10,000 nt of DNA from Zymomonas sp. (GTDB lineage: Bacteria > Pseudomonadota > Alphaproteobacteria > Sphingomonadales > Sphingomonadaceae), in contig NZ_JAIWON010000004.1 of the NCBI RefSeq assembly GCF_020216885.1, positions 1 through 10,000 of the forward strand, in the 5' to 3' direction. The notes under the pieces are model-generated. The model had not been told where the DNA came from and searched no databases. It was given only the letters and a program-made list of their open reading frames with translations. Below, one piece after another: positions 1-5,641 of the stretch. Positions within the stretch are counted from its first letter, which is position 1, and each line of letters starts with the position of its first letter. Both the position numbers and the translations under genes were made by a program.

Positions 1-623
1 CGGCGGCAAGGATTAATCGCAAAGGGTAAATCAACCCAACGGAATACCGGCGCATCAGAGACATGATCGCTATAAAAACGGATATGGCAATCGGTGCGTT
101 TTAAATCGACTGATGTCATCCATGCCAAAATCATTCGCAATTTTGCAGGGCCATAGTTATTTTCTCCCTCAATGCGGGCAATCAAATGGCCATCATGACG
201 AATACTACTATTGGTTGCAATAACATCATCAAAACCTAATTTTCTGGCAATCAAACCCGCATAAAGGCGATAAGATGCTGTAGCCATAACGAGCCGTCTT
301 CCAGCTTGGTGATCGGCTTTTATCGCCGCAACAGCCCCGGGACGGATATTATCACGGATCGTTTTCTCAGCGAAACTCTCGGCCAAAGGCATGATATCAT
401 TGGGATCAACATGTATTCCCAAAAGCAAAGCATGGGATATCTCTTTCAAGCGCCCCCGTGAAATCAGGCGCATGATATAGGAAAGCATTGCCAAGGCGAC
501 CAAGGGAAGAAAAAGCAAGCGCCACCTTTGCCGACGACAAGCCACATAAATTAAAAAGGGTGTCCATGTCGGCCGATAAGTAATCGTGCGATCCATATCA
601 TAAATAGCAAGTTCTATCGTCAT
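1..623 (-). CDS. HAD-IB family phosphatase (phosphoserine phosphatase-like), 3' end off window
   Basis: Cytoplasmic haloacid dehalogenase-type phosphohydrolase of subfamily IB; the substrate is not predictable. 207 codons are visible, read from an ATG at 623 and open through the window edge. All four HAD motifs can be seen: motif I DMDRT with nucleophile D9 and acid/base D11, motif II TAS at about 115-117, the motif III lysine K161 (GPAKL), and motif IV YSDHVSD with D186 and D190. The ending DLPFAINPCR is typical of the last strand of this family, so probably only 10-25 residues are missing. The arginine-rich, hydrophobic stretch at about 31-55 is the usual helical cap of HAD-IB proteins and need not be a membrane anchor. 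A good AAGGGAG ribosome site (626-632) supports the start. Transcribed divergently from the M20 gene. The family is secure, the substrate is not. Confidence 0.9.
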   Translation of the reverse strand, partial: MTIELAIYDMDRTITYRPTWTPFLIYVACRRQRWRLLFLPLVALAMLSYIMRLISRGRLKEISHALLLGIHVDPNDIMPLAESFAEKTIRDNIRPGAVAAIKADHQAGRRLVMATASYRLYAGLIARKLGFDDVIATNSSIRHDGHLIARIEGENNYGPAKLRMILAWMTSVDLKRTDCHIRFYSDHVSDAPVFRWVDLPFAINPCR

Positions 624-842
624 AGCTCCCTTGGGGTAGGTAATGGGGTATCTCAAACTAAAACAAGATAATTACATAAAAATATACGGTCTATTTTTTA
701 CAAATACCTTACCCTAACTGAGAATATCCGGCCTTGGATGGTATATCCGATTCAGGTTTTAAAAATTTTTCATTTTCTACGAAAAAACATTCTGTCTTCG
801 CCGCAGTATCACAGAACAGCATTTGCCATTTTTATCAGGAAT

Positions 843-864
843 GATCTAGATCTATATCTCTAGA
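843..864. repeat. TCTAGA-based imperfect dyad, possible operator
   Basis: A perfect 10-bp palindrome GATCTAGATC (843-852) is followed by a second TCTAGA copy (859-864). The two TCTAGA hexamers (845-850 and 859-864) are 14 bp apart start to start and flank an 8-bp TCTATATC spacer. It lies about 80 bp upstream of the M20 start, where a repressor or activator could bind. This is only a sequence pattern; no known operator consensus is matched. Confidence 0.3.
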
Positions 865-877
865 AATTCCTGTTTCT

Positions 878-909
878 GTCGATAAATCGCCGTTTTCTTA
901 TTTATCGGC
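878..909 (+). promoter_or_regulatory. Stem-loop in the leader of the M20-astA operon
   Basis: CGATAAAT (880-887) and ATTTATCG (900-907) form a perfect 8-bp inverted repeat around a 12-nt loop. A T-G wobble and a G-C pair (878/909) can extend it to 10 pairs. It ends 17 nt before the AAGGA ribosome site of the M20 gene. No T-tract follows, so it is not a standard intrinsic terminator. It could be a protein-binding dyad or a 5'-UTR structure. The function is inferred only from its position. Confidence 0.4.
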
Positions 910-926
910 CTTCATTCACAAATAAA

Positions 927-931
927 AAGGA
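927..931 (+). promoter_or_regulatory. Ribosome binding site that decides the M20 start
   Basis: AAGGA sits 9 nt before ATG 941 but directly abuts the upstream in-frame TTG at 932. Usable spacing exists only for the ATG, so the start is placed at 941. Confidence 0.7.
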
Positions 932-940
932 TTGGACGAA

Positions 941-2155
941 ATGGCGGATATAATCAATGCTTGCGAAGAGAAAATTTTAAAAATAGCCGCTAATTTTTCT
1001 ATGCTGGATTATCTCACGGAATGGGCAAATATTAACAGCGGCTCTTATAACCAAACGGGACTTGCCGTTATGGCCAAAAAGCTGAAACAGGCTTTTTCAA
1101 TCCTTCCGGCTAAAATAGAGGAAGTAACACATCCCTCCCAAGCCGCTATTTCTGCCGAAGGCGTTCCGCTTCCTCCCACAACAGCCACACATTTACATTT
1201 AACGATTCGTCCAGAAGCGCCCTTACAACTCCTTTTTACAGGCCATTTCGATACTGTTTTTGGCAAAGATCACCCTTTCAACAAAGTAACCCGCTTGGAT
1301 GAAGAAACAATTGGCGGTCCCGGCGTCGCCGATATGAAAGGCGGCTTGGCTGTAATGCTGGCGGCACTCCAAGCCTTTGAAAATCATCCCGACAAAGACA
1401 AATTGGGCTATGAAATCGTTTTAAACAGCGATGAAGAAATAGGCTCGTCTTCCTCTTCTTCACTACTGACCCAATCTGCCAAGGGAAAAATCGCCGCGTT
1501 TACCTACGAACCGTCAACCCTACCAGATGGGACCTTTGCCAGTGCCCGACCGGGAAGTGGTAATTTTTCTATTGTTATAACCGGTCTTGCTGCCCATGCT
1601 GGACGAAATATAGACCAAGGGCGCAATGCTATTGTGGCAGCCGCCGATATGGCACTTCGTCTCAAATCAGCCAGTAAAAAGGGATTAACAGTTAATCCTG
1701 CCAAGATTGATGGCGGCGGGCCCAATAATATTGTTCCTGACAATGCGGTGTTACGGGTTAATATCCGGCCTTCGACGCCTGAAAAAATGCAATTAGCTGA
1801 AAATCTTCTAAAAAAAACAATTGCAGATATTGCTCAAGACCATAGTGTAACAGTCAAAATTTATGGCCATTTCGGTCGCCCCCCTAAAGCGATTAGCGAA
1901 AAAGGCAAAAATCTGATGGCGCTGGTTGAATCCAGCTGTCGAGATCTCGGATTAACGGCTCGCTGGCAAGAAACGGGGGGCGTTTGCGATGGCAATAATA
2001 TTTCGGCAATGGATGTGCCCGTCATTGACACAATGGGGGTTCGAGGAGGCAATATCCATTCCCAAAAGGAGTTCATGATTATCAAAAGTCTTGAAGAACG
2101 GGCGCAGCTTTCTGCTCTCATTCTGATAAGACTTTTAAATATGGGGGGAATATGA
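941..2155 (+). CDS. M20-family zinc metallohydrolase (carboxypeptidase G2 / ArgE / DapE-like)
   Basis: 404-residue cytoplasmic di-zinc amidohydrolase that removes an acyl or aminoacyl group from an amino acid or small peptide. The M20 signature is complete: GHFDT with metal ligand H102 and D104, GVADMKGG with bridging D131, SDEE with general base E165 and ligand E166, YEPS with ligand E190, and the C-terminal ligand H373 in GNIHSQKEF. The dimerisation or lid domain lies at about 200-310 and contains the conserved AAHAG. No signal peptide is seen. An unusual run of six serines (169-174) follows the DEEIG motif. The stop overlaps the astA start by 4 nt (ATGA), so the two are translationally coupled. 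This suggests a substrate linked to succinyl-arginine catabolism, for example desuccinylation, as DapE does for succinyl-diaminopimelate. The family is certain; the substrate is inference, and an N-acyl-amino-acid hydrolase or a glutamate carboxypeptidase remain possible. Confidence 0.9.
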   Translation: MADIINACEEKILKIAANFSMLDYLTEWANINSGSYNQTGLAVMAKKLKQAFSILPAKIEEVTHPSQAAISAEGVPLPPTTATHLHLTIRPEAPLQLLFTGHFDTVFGKDHPFNKVTRLDEETIGGPGVADMKGGLAVMLAALQAFENHPDKDKLGYEIVLNSDEEIGSSSSSSLLTQSAKGKIAAFTYEPSTLPDGTFASARPGSGNFSIVITGLAAHAGRNIDQGRNAIVAAADMALRLKSASKKGLTVNPAKIDGGGPNNIVPDNAVLRVNIRPSTPEKMQLAENLLKKTIADIAQDHSVTVKIYGHFGRPPKAISEKGKNLMALVESSCRDLGLTARWQETGGVCDGNNISAMDVPVIDTMGVRGGNIHSQKEFMIIKSLEERAQLSALILIRLLNMGGI

Positions 2156-3180
2156 GTTACAAAATTCGTCCGGCACGTGCCGGTGATGAACAATCGCTTT
2201 ATGCTTTGGCACAGCTAACAGGAGGTGGCTTTACAAATTTACCTCCTGACCTCAAGGCTTTAGAAGCAAAGATTGTTAGAAGTAACGAGGCTTTTTCTGA
2301 AACGGAAGATGCCGTCCGCGATCATGTCTATGTCTTGGTGCTCGAACATAGCGACAGTGGTCAAATCGTCGGGACAGCCCAGATTTTTGCTAAAGTTGGG
2401 GTCAAACAACCGTTTTACAGCTATCGCCTCAGCCAGCTCACCAAGACCTCTCCAGAATTAGACCAACGCATTACGACACAGATGCTGACGCTAACAACTG
2501 ATCTAGAAGGCTGCTCCGAAGTCGGCGGTTTATTTTTACATCCTGATCACCGTACCGGTGGCCTTGGTCTATTGCTGGCACGATCACGCTATCTTTTTAT
2601 CAAATTACATCGCGCCCGATTTGCAAATCGTTTTCTAGCTGAATTACGCGGCGTTATTGATGAAAATGGCAAATCTCCTTTTTGGGACGGACTAGGTAAC
2701 AAATTTTTCGGAATGTCTTTTAAGAAAGCTGACTATCTCAATTCTATCAAAGGTAACCATTTTATTTCGGATTTAATGCCTGACTATCCGATCTATACCG
2801 CCTTGTTACCAGAATCTGCACGCGAAGTTATTGGTCATCCCCACACAAGTGGCAGGCCAGCAATGCGGATGCTTCAAAAAGAAGGCTTCTCTTCAAATGG
2901 CTATGTCGATATTTTTGACGGTGGGCCCACAATGGTAGCTGAAACCGATCACATTATTTCTGTCGCCCATGCAAGAGAAGCCACGCTAGAAGATGCGGCG
3001 CTTAATGATGGTGAAGGACAACTATCCGTCGTTGCAACAGGCCGCTTAAAAGATTTTCGTGCCAGCTATGCTTTTCTTAGCGAAGAGAAAAAAGATAGCG
3101 CACAGATAAGACTTAACAAGGAAGCCATCAATAATTTACAGCTTACATCCGGCGATAATTTCGTTCATATCCCTCGCTGA
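2152..3180 (+). CDS. astA: Arginine N-succinyltransferase
   Basis: First enzyme of the arginine succinyltransferase (AST) pathway: it transfers succinyl from succinyl-CoA to the alpha-amino group of arginine in the cytoplasm. The 342 residues match the roughly 340-residue family from end to end. Recognisable blocks are the N-terminal IRPARAGD and TGGGFTNLPP (about 5-35), the acyl-CoA-binding core with LFLHPDHRTGGLGLLLARSR (about 126-145), ELRGVIDENGKSPFW (about 163-177), LMPDYPIYTALLP and the segment with H229 and H231 where the family's proposed catalytic histidine lies, then the hallmark YVDIFDGGPT. The start ATG overlaps the M20 stop, with GGGGGGA at 2143-2149 as ribosome site. No astB, astC, astD or astE follows; the next gene on this strand is a phosphoribosyltransferase 77 bp away. 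The rest of the pathway is therefore either elsewhere or replaced. Activity on ornithine as well is possible in this family. Confidence 0.95.
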   Translation: MSYKIRPARAGDEQSLYALAQLTGGGFTNLPPDLKALEAKIVRSNEAFSETEDAVRDHVYVLVLEHSDSGQIVGTAQIFAKVGVKQPFYSYRLSQLTKTSPELDQRITTQMLTLTTDLEGCSEVGGLFLHPDHRTGGLGLLLARSRYLFIKLHRARFANRFLAELRGVIDENGKSPFWDGLGNKFFGMSFKKADYLNSIKGNHFISDLMPDYPIYTALLPESAREVIGHPHTSGRPAMRMLQKEGFSSNGYVDIFDGGPTMVAETDHIISVAHAREATLEDAALNDGEGQLSVVATGRLKDFRASYAFLSEEKKDSAQIRLNKEAINNLQLTSGDNFVHIPR

Positions 3181-3257
3181 ATAATCCGACAAATCACGAA
3201 AAATAGGATATAGGCTTCCCTTTATGTATCATTTCCCTAAACGGAATATTGAGTATT

Positions 3258-3779
3258 ATGGCGCAAATTGAATTTACCCATATCGATAATGAATCTTTTA
3301 TCAGTGATGTAAAATCGCTGGCTAAAAAAGTAGAAAGCAGCAATGAATATCCCGATTTCGTCGTCGGGGTCGGACGGGGCGGTTTGGTTCCGGCTGTTTA
3401 CTTGTCCCACTGCCTAAATGTCCCAATGCTCTCGGTTGATCACTCATCTAAAGTCTTTGATTTCGCTGATGAGTTGCTCTTAAAACTGGCTCAATTAACC
3501 ATTGCAGGACGTAAGCTGCTTTTTGTTGATGACATCAATGATTCCGGCGGTACCATCGCCTATTTGCGCCAAATGATGGACAAAAATGGTGCCGTCACTC
3601 AACATGTCCGTTTTGCGGTTTTATTAGATAATATCCGCTCAAAAGCGCGAGTTGACATCACCGCGCGCAGCATCGATCGCGATGTCGATAAAAGCTGGCT
3701 GATCTTTCCTTGGGAAGCTATGGGTAGTCAGGATACAATTAACGAAGAAGCCAATTCTATTCCAGAACGGCTGGCCTAA
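3258..3779 (+). CDS. Purine-type phosphoribosyltransferase (XGPRT/HPRT-like)
   Basis: 173-residue type I phosphoribosyltransferase, probably joining PRPP to a purine base (xanthine, guanine or hypoxanthine) in salvage. The PRPP loop is LLFVDDINDSGGT at 87-99 with the acidic pair D91/D92. An N-terminal GVGRGGLVPA block (37-46) forms the pyrophosphate loop. The C-terminal WLIFPWE is the base-side motif seen in Gpt-like and related purine enzymes. A TTG at 3249 lies in frame, but it is only 3 nt from the weak ACGGA (3241-3245). ATG 3258 lies about 12 nt away and gives the conventional N-terminus, so it is preferred with modest certainty. The 77-bp gap after astA leaves room for its own promoter. 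The gene ends just before an inverted-repeat terminator candidate. The exact base specificity cannot be read from the sequence. Confidence 0.85.
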   Translation: MAQIEFTHIDNESFISDVKSLAKKVESSNEYPDFVVGVGRGGLVPAVYLSHCLNVPMLSVDHSSKVFDFADELLLKLAQLTIAGRKLLFVDDINDSGGTIAYLRQMMDKNGAVTQHVRFAVLLDNIRSKARVDITARSIDRDVDKSWLIFPWEAMGSQDTINEEANSIPERLA

Positions 3780-3785
3780 TAGGCT

Positions 3786-3830
3786 GGGGGCAATAAATAT
3801 CCACAAGATTATGTGATCTTTATTGCCCCC
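3786..3830 (+). terminator. Inverted repeat, likely transcription terminator of the phosphoribosyltransferase gene
   Basis: GGGGGCAATAAA (3786-3797) pairs perfectly with TTTATTGCCCCC (3819-3830) over 12 bp, with a 21-nt loop. It starts 7 nt after the stop codon at 3779. The following T-tract is short (TTT, then A-rich), so rho-independent termination may be weak. The repeat lies between convergent genes and could also slow transcripts from the minus strand, although no T-run follows on that side. Confidence 0.6.
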
Positions 3831-3909
3831 TTTAAAAATAATAATAATCTTTTTAAACAGTCCGTTTTTTAGGCAATCTGATTATGTAGGTCGAAAAAAC
3901 TATCTTAAC

Positions 3910-5514
3910 TTACAAAACCCCTTCCCTGACCTGTTCTTCATAGCGAATAAAGGCTGCTTCCAATTTCCACTGCAAGGCAGCTTTGTCATTCTTTGCCAAG
4001 AAATCAGCACATTTTCCTTGGGGCATAGCTGTAAACGCTATACCACTACAGACAGGCTTCATGCTCTCCCCCGTATTTTTCTGCCATAGGCTATCCCCTG
4101 CCAAGAACGCATATTCCAAACTGTCACGAGAGAGCTTTTTTAAATCACTATAAGATACATGTTGCTCTTCTATTGCTCGCATATATTCCGTGGTCAGATC
4201 ATTACGAGACACACCGGCATCATCCGTCGAAATAACGACAGGCACATTATACTGACGATAAAGAGCAAAAGGATGCTGATTACCCTTGATATTCAAGATA
4301 GCATCATTGCTGGATAAATTGATTTCAACTGGCACAGGGCGTTCAGCCATATGATGCAAAATTTCGACTGGATTCATTTCTGATCCGATATCAATTCCGT
4401 GACCAATCCGGTCAGCACCTGCAACAAAAACAGCTTTCCGGATATGATCCCTCAAACCGGCAGCAGGGACAAGTGGCAGTGCCAGCTCACCTGCATGGAG
4501 TGTGATTTTTACATCAGGATATAACCGCCTTAAAAAACGGAAAAACTGCATATGCAGGTCATAATCTTGCATAGAAACTGCACCGTCCTCTGGTGCGACA
4601 ATATTCACGCCGACCCATCTTGGATCACTATGTGCCAAGGCAAAACCCAACGCTAATTGTGCAAAAACCATTTCGGGCGGCATCGCCCGTACAGCAAAAA
4701 CCATATAACGCATTGTAACCGAACAGGCTGGGTCAGGTTGACGGCCATCACATTGTAATATCTGACGAGATTGCGCTTCCGCTTCCGAGGTTTCAGCCTT
4801 TGCCGCCGCCACTGCCGCCGGAAGGCGATCTTTCACGACTTTCCATAAGTCCTCCGATGAGATTTTGCCTTTTGCATCTTGCAAAACACTCCGCGCAAAA
4901 GTCGACACCACCTTCGGATTCTGCATCGTTTCAATATAGAGCAGGTTATTCGCCGCTGCATCACGGCGGCTATAGGCAATCATTCGGCCAAAATTATTAT
5001 CCAAGGCTGCCGCAAAATGAAAAAAACTAGAGAAAAAATGATCGTGACCAGAATGCTCTCCAGCGGTAACATCAAAATGATAATTCCTCATTGAGAAAAC
5101 ATCTATTAACCGGTTCCATAGAACTGGATCTTGGCGCTCCAGATTTTTCGCTGGCTTTTTATTCACCGCATCTTCACAAATGGACGGAATTATAGATAGT
5201 TTTATAGTATCAATGCATAAATTTTGATCGCCAGCCCATTGAAGCATCGTTTCTGCATCAATGGCGCCAGCCAGATGGTGATGAAGATCGCCGCCTTTAG
5301 GAAAAGCAGACACAAGCATATGCAAACGAGGCATATCACCTTTGGCTTCTTCTATTTTGGTGGCTGCTACGCTTTCATCGCTAGAATTACTCGATGTTTG
5401 GGGAACAAAAGCATAACTTTGCGATACAGGGAACAAAGAAAAAATGAGAGAAAGAATGGTTGTCTTTGTTTTTAAAGGGAATAGTGATATTTTTAAAAAA
5501 TTCTGAAAAAACAA
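3910..5514 (-). CDS. Secreted adenosine deaminase-like enzyme (ADA/ADGF-like)
   Basis: 534-residue exported metal-dependent deaminase, expected to convert adenosine to inosine in the periplasm or outside the cell. An N-terminal signal peptide is evident: lysines at 15 and 17, a hydrophobic core 19-30, and a likely cut after SQSYA (35/36). Catalytic motifs of the family are all present: LHHHL with zinc ligands H78 and H80, LHAGE with H340 and E343, RIGHG with H372, and STDD with D431/D432. Six cysteines, and only six, occur as close pairs (C100/C113, C255/C264, C489/C502), which fits disulfides in an exported protein. It is much longer than cytoplasmic ADA (about 330-350 residues), resembling the secreted ADGF/ADA2 group in size. 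It starts at TTG: an in-frame TGA lies 18 nt upstream, and the next ATG (residue 60) would remove the signal peptide. It is convergent with the phosphoribosyltransferase. The precise nucleoside substrate is unproven. Confidence 0.9.
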   Translation of the reverse strand: MFFQNFLKISLFPLKTKTTILSLIFSLFPVSQSYAFVPQTSSNSSDESVAATKIEEAKGDMPRLHMLVSAFPKGGDLHHHLAGAIDAETMLQWAGDQNLCIDTIKLSIIPSICEDAVNKKPAKNLERQDPVLWNRLIDVFSMRNYHFDVTAGEHSGHDHFFSSFFHFAAALDNNFGRMIAYSRRDAAANNLLYIETMQNPKVVSTFARSVLQDAKGKISSEDLWKVVKDRLPAAVAAAKAETSEAEAQSRQILQCDGRQPDPACSVTMRYMVFAVRAMPPEMVFAQLALGFALAHSDPRWVGVNIVAPEDGAVSMQDYDLHMQFFRFLRRLYPDVKITLHAGELALPLVPAAGLRDHIRKAVFVAGADRIGHGIDIGSEMNPVEILHHMAERPVPVEINLSSNDAILNIKGNQHPFALYRQYNVPVVISTDDAGVSRNDLTTEYMRAIEEQHVSYSDLKKLSRDSLEYAFLAGDSLWQKNTGESMKPVCSGIAFTAMPQGKCADFLAKNDKAALQWKLEAAFIRYEEQVREGVL

Positions 5515-5641
5515 CCTGCCAGTTCCTTTTCGTCACCAAATTGCATAAAGATTTTCTACAGAAATCCATCAATTTCCGATACATCATTTATCTTATAAGA
5601 ACGTATCATTTTTATTAAAAAGATGCGCGTGAAATAAAAAT
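5515..5641. other. Divergent promoter region between the deaminase and trimodular synthase genes
   Basis: This 127-bp AT-rich gap must drive both divergent genes. A perfect 10-bp palindrome TCTTATAAGA (5591-5600) sits about 40 bp from the synthase start and contains a -10-like TATAAG. TATCAT at 5604-5609 is another -10-like hexamer for the plus strand. No clear -35 element is present, so no single promoter is called. The plus-strand gene has only a weak GTGA (5629-5632) as ribosome site. Confidence 0.4.
5524..5528 (-). promoter_or_regulatory. Ribosome binding site for the TTG start of the deaminase
   Basis: Read on the minus strand, AAGGA ends 9 nt before TTG 5514. This supports initiation at the non-ATG codon that keeps the full signal peptide. 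Confidence 0.65.

Larger units (their letters stand above)
624..940. other. Divergent intergenic region between the HAD gene and the M20-astA pair
   Basis: This 317-bp AT-rich stretch has no convincing ORF. It must contain the promoters of both flanking genes. I see TTGCCA at 823-828 as a possible -35 element for the plus strand, but no good -10 at the right spacing, so no promoter is called. It contains the direct repeat TGGGGTA (632-638 and 644-650) near the HAD start, a weak TTCTGT/ACAGAA inverted pair (790-795 and 811-816), a TCTAGA-based dyad (845-864) and a stem-loop just upstream of the M20 gene (878-909). The latter two are listed separately. Confidence 0.6.

Noticed and set aside
460..540. 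Hydrophobic segment in the HAD protein as a membrane anchor
   Set aside because: Such a helical, basic-hydrophobic cap segment is common in soluble-fold HAD-IB phosphatases, so membrane insertion is not supported by this alone.
790..816. TTCTGT/ACAGAA inverted pair in the first intergenic region
   Set aside because: Six base pairs with a 15-nt loop are expected by chance in a region of this size.
932..940. TTG 932 as the start of the M20 enzyme
   Set aside because: The only ribosome site directly abuts this codon, while ATG 941 has proper 9-nt spacing.
1861..2193. 110-residue minus-strand ORF across the M20-astA junction
   Set aside because: It is antisense to two well-supported coding regions and has no recognisable domain.
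3841..3880. Possible second terminator: weak AAAC/GTTT hairpin followed by a T-run (ending near 3870)
   Set aside because: The stem is only 4 bp and AT-rich, too weak to call; it may still add to termination between the convergent genes.
3823..4089. 88-residue plus-strand ORF at the 3' end of the deaminase gene
   Set aside because: It overlaps the deaminase in antisense for most of its length, has no ribosome site, starts inside the terminator repeat and shows no family features.
5387..5587. Alternative minus-strand ORF with an ATG start near the deaminase 5' end
   Set aside because: It is in a different frame from the deaminase and ends without any conserved feature. A frameshift joining the two was considered, but the TTG start with its own ribosome site and complete signal peptide explains the gene without one.
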